Counted from the first letter of the stretch, positions 46,086 through 55,946 are shown. The stretch: DNA of 64,000 nucleotides from UBA2862 sp045658005 (GCA_045658005.1 JAZOUD010000122.1:47723-111722), one strand, 5' to 3'. Translations and numbers: made by a program. Notes: generated from the letters alone by a model not told the origin.

Positions 46086-46113
46086 AAAGCCCGCCGAAAG
46101 GCGGGTTTTATTT
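46086..46113 (+). terminator. Terminator after hicB
   Basis: AAAGCCCGCC-GAAA-GGCGGGTTTT followed by ATTT, a standard intrinsic terminator. Confidence 0.88.
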
Positions 46114-46121
46114 GTTGGTTT

Positions 46122-46195
46122 TGGAACACAGAGAACCGTCCCTCGTGTGTTCTGTTCTTGGTCTTGGAACACAGAGAACCGTCCCTTGTGTGTTT
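46122..46195. repeat. Direct pair of GGGACGGTTC-type repeats
   Basis: TTGGAACACAGAGAACCGTC begins at 46121 and again at 46164. Both are followed by CCT(C/T)GTGTGTT. Each unit is itself close to an inverted repeat (GAACACAGAG / TGTGTGTTC). The GGGACGGTTCT core is shared with the hairpin at 29002-29052. Confidence 0.8.
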
Positions 46196-46218
46196 TAAGT
46201 CCGGGCCGGGGGAAAGGT

Positions 46219-46249
46219 TGAGATTTATCGTAAATCTCAGTATTTTGCC
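46219..46249. repeat. Variant stop-region palindrome, copy 6
   Basis: TGAGATTTA-TCG-TAAATCTCA followed by GTATTTT. On the minus strand AAAATACTGAGATTTA contains the TGA stop of the reductase gene (46239-46237). Confidence 0.7.
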
Positions 46250-47133
46250 TCCATCGCCCGTATGGTGTCGTACAGCGCCCGGTTCACCGGCACGTCCAGG
46301 CCGTGCTTCTCCGCCAGCCGGACCACCGTGCCGGAGAACAGCTCGACCTCGCTCCTGCGGTGGGCGAGCCCATCCTGGCGCATCGAGGGCATGCCCTCGG
46401 GGGACAGGGTGTCCAGCAGGTCCAGGTAGTCCTGAAGGTCCCGCTCGGTGACCGGAACGCCCTCCAGCCGGGACAGGGGGATGACCTCCCGCATGGCGGC
46501 GATCATCTGGTCCCGGGCCGGGCCGGGGCGCTGAATGGTGCCGTAGTTGCCCTCGTGGACCATCACCACCTGGTTGACGCCCACGTTCAGCATGAACTTG
46601 CTCCACTGCCGGCGCAGTATGTCCGGCTCGACGGCATAGGGCACGCCCGCGGCGTCGAAGGCGGCGCAGAGGGCCACCAGGTCCGGCGACGTCCCGCCGC
46701 CGGGGTTGCCCACGCACAGCGTGCCTCGCCGGGTGTAGCTGAGCGTCCGGTCCACCCGCACCGCGTCCATGCCCTGGGCGGTGCAGTAGACGATGTGGTC
46801 CGCGCCGAAGCGCCGGGCGATTATGCCCTCGCTGGTGATGCCGTTGAGCAGCGACAGCAGTATGGTGTCCGGCCCGACGTATCCCGCGGCGTCCTCGATG
46901 GCCCGATCCAGCACGGTACCCTTCACGGCGAAGATCACCAGGTCAACCGGTCCCTTCCCGCCGGCGTCCAGCAGGGGAAAGGCCTTTTCAACGCCGTTGA
47001 CGGTGATGGGCTGGCGGGCATAGGCCGCCCTGCGCCCCACGTCCACGATGAAGCCCACATCGAACGCTGTTTGCAGCATGTCCCCGTACAGCAGCCCCAG
47101 CGCCCCCATGCCGATGATCGCGATATTCTTCAT
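46237..47133 (-). CDS. Ketopantoate reductase family (ApbA/PanE) dehydrogenase
   Basis: A 298-residue NAD(P)-dependent reductase. The Rossmann loop is GMGALGLLYG, and the family residues are in FAVKGTVLD and LLNGITSE. The catalytic Lys is in QWSKFMLNVGVNQ. It may make pantoate, but no pan genes are near and the family has other substrates, so I give no symbol. It ends EAKY, and its stop codon is in a palindromic repeat. Confidence 0.87.
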   Translation of the reverse strand: MKNIAIIGMGALGLLYGDMLQTAFDVGFIVDVGRRAAYARQPITVNGVEKAFPLLDAGGKGPVDLVIFAVKGTVLDRAIEDAAGYVGPDTILLSLLNGITSEGIIARRFGADHIVYCTAQGMDAVRVDRTLSYTRRGTLCVGNPGGGTSPDLVALCAAFDAAGVPYAVEPDILRRQWSKFMLNVGVNQVVMVHEGNYGTIQRPGPARDQMIAAMREVIPLSRLEGVPVTERDLQDYLDLLDTLSPEGMPSMRQDGLAHRRSEVELFSGTVVRLAEKHGLDVPVNRALYDTIRAMEAKY

Positions 47134-47166
47134 GTGTATCTCCTGCCCGTTCGGTTGATGAATATT

Positions 47167-47547
47167 CTACCATAAATCCACGCTGCCGGTCTGGCTGCCC
47201 TTGACCCAGAAGGCCTTGTTCAGGTCGACGCGGATATACACCCTGTCCACCTGCCCGACCCGGGCCAGTATGGCGAAGGGCGTGATCTCGCCGCCCAGGG
47301 GGGACTGTATGATGATCTGGGTCTCGCCAGGCTTCTTCGCGGTCCGCTTTTTGACTCTCTGGGCGGCGGTGGGCTTTTTATCGCCGAGATCCACGCCGTA
47401 TACCTCGCGGATCTTCGCCAGCACCGCTACGCTGGGCTTGGCGCGGCCGCTCTCGTAGGTGCCCACGGTGGAAACGCCGATGCCGATGGACCGGGCAAAA
47501 TCCGCCTGCGTCAGGTTCTTCTCCTTGCGCAATTCCCTGATGGTCAT
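47167..47547 (-). CDS. XRE-family regulator with C-terminal small domain
   Basis: A 126-residue protein. The N-terminal helix-turn-helix (IRELRKEKNLTQADFARSIG, then VSTVGTYESGRAKPS) is followed by a Lys/Arg-rich linker. A C-terminal beta-strand domain (IIIQSPLGGEITPFAILAR, ending KGSQTGSVDLW) resembles the small DUF6465-type domain. The target is unknown. ATG 47547 is chosen because it begins the HTH; an upstream frame adds only spacer. Confidence 0.85.
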   Translation of the reverse strand: MTIRELRKEKNLTQADFARSIGIGVSTVGTYESGRAKPSVAVLAKIREVYGVDLGDKKPTAAQRVKKRTAKKPGETQIIIQSPLGGEITPFAILARVGQVDRVYIRVDLNKAFWVKGSQTGSVDLW

Positions 47548-47656
47548 GGGAACACACCCCTTCTGTATTATTATTGATTCCATTATACAGAATTCGCAAA
47601 ACTGCGTCAAGGGGGCGAAATAAAACGGTTAATGGCAAACAGGCAGAGGGAACGGC

Positions 47657-47695
47657 AAATACTGATTTGTAGGGCTGCGACAAATCAGTATTTGT
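47657..47695. repeat. Stop-region palindrome, copy 7
   Basis: CAAATACTGATTTGTAGG, short loop, CGACAAATCAGTATTTG. The spoIIP stop codon lies in the right arm when read on the minus strand (GACAAATACTGA). Confidence 0.92.
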
Positions 47696-48800
47696 CCTTC
47701 CTCCCAATCACCCCGCCCGTCATTTCGCTGGCCCTGCGGCTGAGCTTTTCCCAGGCGCCCTTGAGCGAGCCGGTGGCGAGGAGGGCGTAGGCGGTGGCGG
47801 CGATCGCGGCGAGGGCGACGGCCCAGCCGATGCCCCTGGCCACGGCACCGGAGCGCTGGCTCCTGGCCCCTTCGGCCCGGGCGGCGGTGCCGAACAGCAC
47901 GCTGTCCAGTACCTCGGCGATATAGCCGGTGGCCTCCTGGGCCTTCTCCTTGTCGATCTCATGGGTGCCGAACTCCAGCAGCAGGCTGTTCGGGCTCAGG
48001 TCCTGGTTGTAGTTGCCCTTTCCGATGAAGATGTCCTTGATCAGCCCCGGGTATTGGCGGTCGGCCTCCGCCTTGATCTGCTGGGCGAAGGCCCTGTTTT
48101 CGGCGGCGTTCTGGTTGGTGCGCCCTACGAACAGGCGCACCTTGCTGATGTCCTCGCCGTTCACCTCAGTCTCGTACTGCTCGGCGGGAACGGCGTCGCG
48201 GTGGATGTCCAGCAGCGCGTCGGGCCCCTTCTTCAACAGCTCCTCCGCCGTGCGGCGGGAGCGGGTGTAGGCGTCGGCGTCGTGGGGCAGGAAGGTCTCC
48301 TTTGAATAGATCGTCTGGATACCCCGCTCTTCCAGCGCCTCCTTCAGGCTGTCGCCCACGTCGTAGATGCCGGCGTTTTGCCACTTGGAGGCGGCGCCGT
48401 CGTCCGGAACGTAGCTCTCGTCGCTGTGGGTGCTGTACATGGCGATCAGCTTTTCGCCGTCCTTCGCCGCCTTCTTCGTGGCAAAGGCCGTCCGGGCGTC
48501 GTCCAGGGCAGAGCCCAGGTATTCGGCGGTGGCGACGCGGGCGTCGTCGTCCACCGACACCACACGATACCAGCGATCGTCGCCGGAGATGTACTCGTCC
48601 CCGGGCCAGATCTGTCCGCCCCGCATGGTCAGCACCGCGCCGCCCGCATCGACCAGGGTATATGACAAAATATCGACATTGGTCTCGAATTGCGACAAAA
48701 TATCGACATCGGTCGTAATTTCGCCAAAACAGACTGTAGTTTGCAATAATGCGGTCACAATTGCCAGCGCGACGGCCAACCGTCTCCAGGGCAGCCTCAT
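47685..48800 (-). CDS. spoIIP: Stage II sporulation protein P
   Basis: A 371-residue sporulation peptidoglycan amidase/endopeptidase that works with SpoIID and SpoIIM during engulfment. It has an N-terminal signal anchor (LAVALAIVTALLQTTVCF). The catalytic amidase-3-like domain shows zinc and active-site residues in MYSTHSDESY, LLDIHRDAVP and SLLLEFGTHE. There is a C-terminal hydrophobic span (GWAVALAAIAATAYALL). It overlaps the preceding DUF1614-like gene in ATGA. The residues DKY and stop are encoded by a palindromic repeat. Its presence marks the organism as a likely spore former. Confidence 0.92.
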   Translation of the reverse strand: MRLPWRRLAVALAIVTALLQTTVCFGEITTDVDILSQFETNVDILSYTLVDAGGAVLTMRGGQIWPGDEYISGDDRWYRVVSVDDDARVATAEYLGSALDDARTAFATKKAAKDGEKLIAMYSTHSDESYVPDDGAASKWQNAGIYDVGDSLKEALEERGIQTIYSKETFLPHDADAYTRSRRTAEELLKKGPDALLDIHRDAVPAEQYETEVNGEDISKVRLFVGRTNQNAAENRAFAQQIKAEADRQYPGLIKDIFIGKGNYNQDLSPNSLLLEFGTHEIDKEKAQEATGYIAEVLDSVLFGTAARAEGARSQRSGAVARGIGWAVALAAIAATAYALLATGSLKGAWEKLSRRASEMTGGVIGRKDKY

Positions 48801-49456
48801 CGCTGCGTCCTCCCGACAAAGCCGCCGTTGACGTATTCCCGGGCGGGCTTGCCGCGGCCGCGGGTGAGGCGCTCCACCAGCTCGCCCACCAGCTCGCTCA
48901 TCAGCACGGCCAGCAGCCCGGCGATCACGATCACGTCATAGCCGCCCGCGCCGCCCAGGACCAGACGCTGGTCGGCGCCGAGGCTGCGGGCATACAGCCA
49001 GCTGCCCACGTTGGCCAGCATCACGCCCAGCGTACCGGCGATGAAGGCCCCCCGGCGGGAGCGTCCCAGCACCCAGGCGATCAGACCTGCCGCGATGCCG
49101 TAGGCGTAGCCGGGCTCGATGGGCAGGGCCTGGGGGTCGGCGGGCAGGTACCGCCCCAGCAGGAACACGGCGATACCGGTGATGACCGACGCCACCAGGC
49201 AGCGGGCCCGCTCCCGGGCCGATCCGGCCCTGACCCACACCCATACGCACAGCGCCAGCGGGATCAGCGCGCCGCCGATGTTGAAGGCGAAGCGATCCGT
49301 CACCGGGATGTCCGGCACAAACCCGCCGGCGAGGATCAGTACGATGAATACGATGGCCTGCATGTCCGTCAGGCGCAGCCGGTCCAGCACCCGCTGGCCC
49401 ACGCCGAACAGTATCAGCAGGCCGGTGACGGTCAACAGTATGAATCCAATGGTCAT
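48797..49456 (-). CDS. DUF1614-like polytopic membrane protein
   Basis: A 219-residue hydrophobic protein with about seven predicted spans (for example IGFILLTVTGLLILFGVG and AIVFIVLILAGGFVPDIPV). It resembles the DUF1614 family by its short loop pattern (PDIPVTDRFAFNIGGALIPL). The function is unknown. It is directly coupled to spoIIP, so a sporulation or envelope role is plausible. ATG 49456 follows GGAGGG. Confidence 0.75.
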   Translation of the reverse strand: MTIGFILLTVTGLLILFGVGQRVLDRLRLTDMQAIVFIVLILAGGFVPDIPVTDRFAFNIGGALIPLALCVWVWVRAGSARERARCLVASVITGIAVFLLGRYLPADPQALPIEPGYAYGIAAGLIAWVLGRSRRGAFIAGTLGVMLANVGSWLYARSLGADQRLVLGGAGGYDVIVIAGLLAVLMSELVGELVERLTRGRGKPAREYVNGGFVGRTQR

Positions 49457-49709
49457 GGTGTTTCCCTCCTGAAATAATAGGCTACAGCGGTAGCATAACC
49501 CAAATATGCAAATTTGATTCCAGACCCCGGTCGAATTGAGAGGCGAATGTGAATGAATTCTGAACATTCTTATAATTTTCTCCACATGTCGGGGAAAATG
49601 CAGGATTTATCGGGGGTGGTATCGAATAAAAGACCGGATATACAGGTGTATTGTCGCCTGATGTGCGCAAGTAAAACCTGCGAAGGGTCGCAGTTTACAG
49701 GAGGTTGAC

Positions 49710-52700
49710 ATGAACAGGAATCATCGTATCGGCTTTTCGTGGCTTGCCGTCGTGCTCTGCATGGCGCTGCTGATGACCGGCATGCCATTCGCGCCGGCCT
49801 ATGCGAAGAGCAAGGGCAAGAGCAAGGAGAAGAAGGAGACCTACTATACCATAAAATGGAAGGTCAACGGGGAAACCGTCAAGAAGGACAAGGTGAAGAA
49901 GGGCGAAATACCCGAAAAGCCCCAGGATCCCGCCGATTATTCCGACGGGAAGTACACCTATGTCTTTTCCGGCTGGGAACCCAAAGTCGCCAAGGCCACT
50001 AAGGACATGACCTACAAGGCCAAGTTCAAGAAGAGCGAGCGCACCTTCATGATCACCTGGCTGGACGACAAGGGCAAGCTGATCGACTTCACCGAGGTGA
50101 AATACGGCAAGCTGCCCACCCACGAGGACCCGAAGAAGAAGGCCTCCGAGAAATATACCTATACCTTTGACGGCTGGGAGCCCAAGCTGGCCAAGGCCAA
50201 GGCGGACGCCACCTATACCGCGACCTTCAAGAAGGAGGCGCGCAAGTACAAGGTCACCTGGGTGGACGACAAGGGCAAGGTCATAGACCAGACCAAGGTC
50301 GCTTATGGCGAGATGCCCACCCATGAGGATCCGGTCAAGAAGTCGAGCAAGGCGACTTACACCTTCACCGGCTGGAAGCCGGAGCTGGCCAAGGTGACCG
50401 GGGACGTCACCTACACCGCCACCTTCAGGAAGGACGACCAGTTCACCATCACCTGGAAGGACGACGAGGGCAACGTCATCGACACCACGAAGGTCGAACC
50501 CGGCAAGAAGCCCACCCACGACGATCCCACCAAGGAACCCACCGAGAAGTATACCTATACCTTCACCGGCTGGGAGCCCAAGGTGGTCAAGGCGAAGGGG
50601 GACGCCACCTATACCGCCACCTTCAAGCAGAAGACCCGCAAGTATACCATCACCTGGCTGGACGACGAGGGCAATCTGATCGACGAGACCCAGGTGGCCT
50701 ACGGCAAGCTGCCGGCCCATGACGATCCGACCCTGGAGGAGACGGAAACCTCCACTTATGTATTCAAGGGCTGGGACCCCGAGCTGGCGAAGGTGACCGG
50801 CGACGCCACCTATACGGCGGTGTTCGAGGAGGTTCCCAAGACGCCTGAAGAGACCGAGCAGAGCGCGACCTATACCGTCACCTGGCTGGACGACGAGGGC
50901 GACGTGATCGACACCACCACCGTCCAGGCGGGCGAGGTGCCCACCCATGAGGCCCCGAAGCGCAAGGCCACCGAGAAGTACAAATATACCTTCGAGGGCT
51001 GGACGCCCGAGCCCGTTGCTGCGACGGCGGACGCGACCTATACCGCCGTGTTCACCGAGGCGCTGCGCAGCTACGCCATCACCTGGCTGGACGACGCCGG
51101 CGAGACCATCGACACCACCAAGGTGCCCTACGGCGAAATGCCCGAGCACGACGACCCCGTCAAGGCACCCACCGACACCGCGACCTATACCTTCGCGGGC
51201 TGGGAGCCTGAGCTGGCGCCCGTGACCGGCAAGGCCACCTATACCGCCACCTTCACCGAGACCACCACCGGCGAAACCGACCCGGAGACCGAGGACGCGG
51301 ACATGGCGGAGGGCAATTCGGTGGTCGTCAAGTTCGAGTACGCGAACGGCACGCTCATCAACTATCCGCAGTCCTATGTGGAGACGGAAGAGCCGCAGCA
51401 GGTTTATTACGAAGGCGAGGATCCGACCACGGACGAAACCGAGGATTACGCCTACGAATGGATCGGCTGGACTGACGATAAAGACAATACGACGGCGGAA
51501 GAAGCCGATTACGGCAAATCCAGGAATAAGGATGAAAAGCCCCTTCTGCCGGAGATCACCGTGGATTCGCCCGCCGAGACGGTCTACTATGCCGTGTTCA
51601 GGGCAATCCCCAAGCATACCGTCACCTGGGTGATCGACGGCAAAACCGAGACGGCGAAGGTCGCGGAGGGCCAAAAGCCGACCCGCGACGATCCCGCCAA
51701 GCAGGGCTTTAAGTTCGACGGCTGGCTGGCGGAAGGCGTCACTGAGCCCATCGCGACCGCGGATCTGCCGGTCATGGGGACGGAGGATGTGACCTACACG
51801 GCCCAGTTTACCGCCGATACGATCCTCTACGACATCACCTGGGTGATCGACGGGGTGGAGGAGGTCACGCCGCTGGAAGCGGGCGTACAGCCGACCCACG
51901 ATGATCCCGTGCCTGCGAAGGAGGGCTATGAATTTGCCGGCTGGACAGACGGGAAAAAGCTCTATCAGACCACGGAGCAGCTGCCCGTGGTGACGGCTGC
52001 GGCCACCTATACCGCGCAGTGGAAGCTGACCGTGGCGCTGGACGACGTGAATTGCTACGCCTATATCAAAAACAAGGGCGAAAAGGAAAAGGCGAAGACG
52101 ACGCTGCTGCCCGCCGAGTATAAGCTGGAGGATGGTACGACCGAAGGCAGGACCTTCAAGCTGGACTGGAGCAAGGCGACCCTTGAAAAGTATGAGGAAG
52201 CCAAGAGCGGCATCAAGAACGACGGCACCTATACCTATGCGCTGAACGTGACCGACCCGAAGGATGCCAACACCATGCTGGGGGTGACCTGCAGGCTCAT
52301 CGTTGGCCCGAAGAAGTCGGAAACGGTTGGATCCAAAAAGAACGAAAAGAAGAACAAGGATTACGAGTACCGCTGGGACAGCATCGTCGCGGATGCGAAG
52401 AAGGCCAACGCGATCATCACCGCCTGGAAGGGCAAGGATGTCGTCAAGAAAAAGCCCCAGGCGCTGGCCATCGCCTCTGTCATCGACGGCATGTCCGTGA
52501 CTGCCATCGAGGACGAGGTGTTCCAGGGCAAGAAGCTGTCGGATATCACCGTTCCCGCAGGCGTGACCGCTATCGGCAGGAGCGCCTTTGCCGAGTGCCC
52601 CAACCTGACCACGCTGACCCTGCCGGATTCCCTGACCAGCATCGGCATGAACCTCACCGATGGCAGCGACAAGCTGACGACCATGAAGCTGTCCGTCGGA

Positions 52701-55700
52701 AAGGAAACGACGATGGACAAGGATGCCAACGGCTGCTATACCATCAAGCATGTGGTCGATAAGAAGGATAAGGACAACCCGACCATGTCGCAGACGGTGA
52801 CCCTGCCCGAGGGCTTCCCGACGGACATCGCGGTGGCCAAACCGGGCAAGCTGACGTTGGAAGCGGACTTTGTCGTGAAGGCGGGCCACGAGGTGGCCGA
52901 GGTTTCCCGGATCACCCAGGACGAAGGGCTGCTGAAGGCGGAGATCATCTGGGTCGACGATGCCGACAAGGAGCTCAAAAAGACCGAGGTCGCCTATGGG
53001 GAGATGCCCGAGTACGGTGGCGAGGCCCCTACGAAGGATCCTGCCGAGGACGGCACGACTTACACGTTCAAGAGCTGGACGCCCGCGCTGGTCAAAGTGA
53101 CCGGCCCGGCGACCTACAAGGCGGAGTTTGAAGCGCTGTACAAAATCGTTTTTGTGAGCGAAGACGAGAAGACCGAGCTGTGGAAGAAGGAAGACTACAA
53201 GTACAACGACAAGGTCGAATATGGCGGCACTCTGCCCACCAAGGCCCCGGACGCCACCCATTACTATGAATTCACGGGCTGGGTGGACACGAAGGACACG
53301 AAGAAGACCCCGACGGTCTACGCCAACGACCAGCTGCCCAACGCCACCGCCTCCGTGACCTACAAGGCTCAGTTTACGGAGGGAACGCCCGTTACGCTGG
53401 TGGCGACGTACAACGGCGAGGCGCTGACCAAGGTCTACGATTGCAACAAGTACGGCGCGTACTCGAAGGACGGCCAGGTGGTTTACATCATCGAAGCCCT
53501 GAAGACCATCAAGGATAATTTCAAGCTGGACCCCGCCAAGGGCAGCAAGTGGATCGACGGGCATAAGAATGTGGGCTTCAAGCTGTCCCTCACCAAGCAG
53601 TTTGACAGCGCGGACGTGGGCAACAAGTACCAATTCGAGTTCAAGGTCACGTTGACCGGCGACGACGCGGCGTATTATCAGCTTGAGGACGCAGTAAAGG
53701 AAGAAGGCAAAGATCCTGCGGCGGTTGTCAAGGTTCCCGCCGAGATCACTCCCCGCGAAGTGGTCGTCACTCCCAGAGCGGGCCTTTCCAAGACCTACGG
53801 CACTTCAGATCCGAAGTATCCCGACGGCTCCTGGCTGTCCAACGACGAGACCAGCCCCCTGCACCAGGACCTCTCCGGCGTGGCGGGCTACGGCGTGCCG
53901 GTGAACATGCAGGACGGCAAGCTGAGCCTGAGTGTGACCGAGGCGGCCTATCTGATGCAGGAGGCCAGGCTGAAGGGCACCAAGTTCTTCCCGGGCGACA
54001 ACCCCTGGCTCGTCCGCGAGGAGGGCGAGGACGCCGGCAAGTACAAGATACTGATCGGCGGCATGAGCTTTGGCGATAACTTCACCGTGAAGCTGAAGGA
54101 CGAGGTCTTCACCATCACGGCCAAGAACCTGGCCGACGCCAACGTCGTCGTGAAGACCATCTCCAACCAGCAGTATACCGGCAAGCCCATCACGCTGGAC
54201 AAGGAGAAGCTGGTGGTGACCTACGGCTCGACGACGCTGGAGGAGGGCAAGGACTTCACCACCGAGTACAAGAACAACACCGAGGCGAGCACCGACAGCA
54301 AGAAGGCGACCGTGACGCTGACCGGCAAGGGCAACTATACCGGCACCAGGGAAGTGACCTTCTCCATCATCAAGACGGCCTCTCCCACCGCGACGCCCTC
54401 CTCGGGCGGTGGCGGCGGCAGCGGCTACCGCGGCGGCAGCTCCGGCAGTGGTTTCAGCGGCTTTGACGACGACTTTGATGACGACGATGACATCGAGGAA
54501 ACGGACGAGCCAAGCGATGAGGAAGAAGGGGACGACAGCGAGGACCGCATCGCCTGGACCTCCGCTCCCGATGGCAACATCCGGGTAGATGAAATGGATT
54601 ATGGCACGGTGATGTACGGCACTGACGGAAGGTCCAAGCACTTATCCATCTACACCGAGGAATACGTTTCCAGTTCCTCCAGCGAAGGAGAATTCGGGGG
54701 CTTCGACGAAACCGGTGACGGTGAAATCGACATCGATGACGGGGAAGGAACTACGCTGAAGCGTGTCGTGATCAAGGCCGATCCGATGAAGACGATCACC
54801 AACGACGGCCAGGAGGAGGACATCCTGCTGGAGGGCACCGATCGCAAACGCTATGACGACCTGCACCTGCGGCTGACCGATTCCATCATCCAGGGCCTGG
54901 TCAACAACGGCGTGGGCGAGATCGTGTACGAGCTGGAGCAGGCCCGGCTGCGCATTCCGCTGTCCGCGCTGAGCAGCACCATCGTGCTGCCCGCCGAAGG
55001 CGCTGAGACGGATGAAGACGGCGAGGTGCTGGACGACGAGGGCCTCGACGTGGAGGACGAGATCGAGATCGAGGATGGCGTCGAGATGGACGGGACGGAG
55101 TCGGTCGATGACATCGCCGCCAACGACGCGGACATCCCCGTGAACGCCAATGCCGCGGGCAAGACCCTGCCGGTGGATGGCTATGACATCGTCATCGAGC
55201 AGGCGGACGCCAACGGACTGAGCGCGCGCGAACAGGCGCTCATCGGCGACAACCAGACCCTGATGCCCGCCTACCGCGTGCGCGTGCGCATCATCCCCGA
55301 GGATGCCCAGCAGTCGCCCACCGGCGAGGTGGACGAAAACGGCGAGCCCATAACCGTGCCCGTCACCGAGACGCTGCCCGAGAACTACACCCTGCCCGGC
55401 GTGGTGCTGCAGCTGGTGCCCAATGATCGCTATGACCTGGCACCCGACGAGGCGCAGGTGCTGTACGCGGCCATCGAGCTGGCGACGGCAGAGGAAACCG
55501 AAGCGCTGGAGGCGAATGCGGAAGCGCTCGCTGGGGACTTTGAAGCGCCTGCAGAGGACGGCGCGTCATTGGTTGAGGAAGCCGATGCGCTGGAAGAAGA
55601 CGACGGCGGATTGGAAGAGGACATTGGCGAGATCATGATAGCAAACAACCCGGCTCTGGCCAGTGCCATTGAAAAGAACGAGGCCTCTTTGACCCCGGCA

Positions 55701-55946
55701 ATGTTCAATGAGGAGGACGACCCGATTATGGTGGAGGTCGAGCCCGTTGAGGACGGCCTGTACGTCGCTATCGTTCCCCCGGATTGGGATCCCACCCCAT
55801 ACCTGCCTGAGCCCGAGGATGCGTCTGAGGAAGAGGAATTCTCCGACGACGTAGACGAGGGTGAGTTTGAGGACTTCGGCGAAGAAGCCGGCGACGAGGA
55901 ATTGGAGTTCGACGACGCAGAAGAAGAGGAGTTCGTCGAATTCTGA
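49710..55946 (+). CDS. Giant secreted InlB-repeat surface protein
   Basis: A 2078-residue exported protein. The signal peptide (LAVVLCMALLMTGMPFAPAY) is followed by a Lys-rich stretch. Seven tandem InlB B-repeat/Flg_new-type units of 60-70 residues follow (pattern TITWLDDEGNVIDTTKV-x-THDDP, then YTYTFTGWEPK-x-DATYTATF), ending near residue 530. Two or more diverged units come next, then one LRR_5-like segment (ITVPAGVTAIGRSAFAECPN) near residue 960, further InlB-like units, and MBG-type domains (QYTGKPITLDKEKLVVTYG). A Gly/Ser linker leads to a very acidic C-terminal third that ends EEEFVEF. No LPxTG motif or terminal membrane span is seen, so the anchoring mode is unclear. AGGAGG precedes the start. 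A role in adhesion or as a surface layer is inference. Confidence 0.88.
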   Translation: MNRNHRIGFSWLAVVLCMALLMTGMPFAPAYAKSKGKSKEKKETYYTIKWKVNGETVKKDKVKKGEIPEKPQDPADYSDGKYTYVFSGWEPKVAKATKDMTYKAKFKKSERTFMITWLDDKGKLIDFTEVKYGKLPTHEDPKKKASEKYTYTFDGWEPKLAKAKADATYTATFKKEARKYKVTWVDDKGKVIDQTKVAYGEMPTHEDPVKKSSKATYTFTGWKPELAKVTGDVTYTATFRKDDQFTITWKDDEGNVIDTTKVEPGKKPTHDDPTKEPTEKYTYTFTGWEPKVVKAKGDATYTATFKQKTRKYTITWLDDEGNLIDETQVAYGKLPAHDDPTLEETETSTYVFKGWDPELAKVTGDATYTAVFEEVPKTPEETEQSATYTVTWLDDEGDVIDTTTVQAGEVPTHEAPKRKATEKYKYTFEGWTPEPVAATADATYTAVFTEALRSYAITWLDDAGETIDTTKVPYGEMPEHDDPVKAPTDTATYTFAGWEPELAPVTGKATYTATFTETTTGETDPETEDADMAEGNSVVVKFEYANGTLINYPQSYVETEEPQQVYYEGEDPTTDETEDYAYEWIGWTDDKDNTTAEEADYGKSRNKDEKPLLPEITVDSPAETVYYAVFRAIPKHTVTWVIDGKTETAKVAEGQKPTRDDPAKQGFKFDGWLAEGVTEPIATADLPVMGTEDVTYTAQFTADTILYDITWVIDGVEEVTPLEAGVQPTHDDPVPAKEGYEFAGWTDGKKLYQTTEQLPVVTAAATYTAQWKLTVALDDVNCYAYIKNKGEKEKAKTTLLPAEYKLEDGTTEGRTFKLDWSKATLEKYEEAKSGIKNDGTYTYALNVTDPKDANTMLGVTCRLIVGPKKSETVGSKKNEKKNKDYEYRWDSIVADAKKANAIITAWKGKDVVKKKPQALAIASVIDGMSVTAIEDEVFQGKKLSDITVPAGVTAIGRSAFAECPNLTTLTLPDSLTSIGMNLTDGSDKLTTMKLSVGKETTMDKDANGCYTIKHVVDKKDKDNPTMSQTVTLPEGFPTDIAVAKPGKLTLEADFVVKAGHEVAEVSRITQDEGLLKAEIIWVDDADKELKKTEVAYGEMPEYGGEAPTKDPAEDGTTYTFKSWTPALVKVTGPATYKAEFEALYKIVFVSEDEKTELWKKEDYKYNDKVEYGGTLPTKAPDATHYYEFTGWVDTKDTKKTPTVYANDQLPNATASVTYKAQFTEGTPVTLVATYNGEALTKVYDCNKYGAYSKDGQVVYIIEALKTIKDNFKLDPAKGSKWIDGHKNVGFKLSLTKQFDSADVGNKYQFEFKVTLTGDDAAYYQLEDAVKEEGKDPAAVVKVPAEITPREVVVTPRAGLSKTYGTSDPKYPDGSWLSNDETSPLHQDLSGVAGYGVPVNMQDGKLSLSVTEAAYLMQEARLKGTKFFPGDNPWLVREEGEDAGKYKILIGGMSFGDNFTVKLKDEVFTITAKNLADANVVVKTISNQQYTGKPITLDKEKLVVTYGSTTLEEGKDFTTEYKNNTEASTDSKKATVTLTGKGNYTGTREVTFSIIKTASPTATPSSGGGGGSGYRGGSSGSGFSGFDDDFDDDDDIEETDEPSDEEEGDDSEDRIAWTSAPDGNIRVDEMDYGTVMYGTDGRSKHLSIYTEEYVSSSSSEGEFGGFDETGDGEIDIDDGEGTTLKRVVIKADPMKTITNDGQEEDILLEGTDRKRYDDLHLRLTDSIIQGLVNNGVGEIVYELEQARLRIPLSALSSTIVLPAEGAETDEDGEVLDDEGLDVEDEIEIEDGVEMDGTESVDDIAANDADIPVNANAAGKTLPVDGYDIVIEQADANGLSAREQALIGDNQTLMPAYRVRVRIIPEDAQQSPTGEVDENGEPITVPVTETLPENYTLPGVVLQLVPNDRYDLAPDEAQVLYAAIELATAEETEALEANAEALAGDFEAPAEDGASLVEEADALEEDDGGLEEDIGEIMIANNPALASAIEKNEASLTPAMFNEEDDPIMVEVEPVEDGLYVAIVPPDWDPTPYLPEPEDASEEEEFSDDVDEGEFEDFGEEAGDEELEFDDAEEEEFVEF

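Noticed and set aside
49695..53633. A 1312-codon open frame on the minus strand, antisense to the surface protein
   Set aside because: It is a mirror of the repetitive GC-rich sense gene. It lacks a ribosome-binding site and family sequence, and its low-complexity Leu/Val/Gly/His composition follows from the sense codons.
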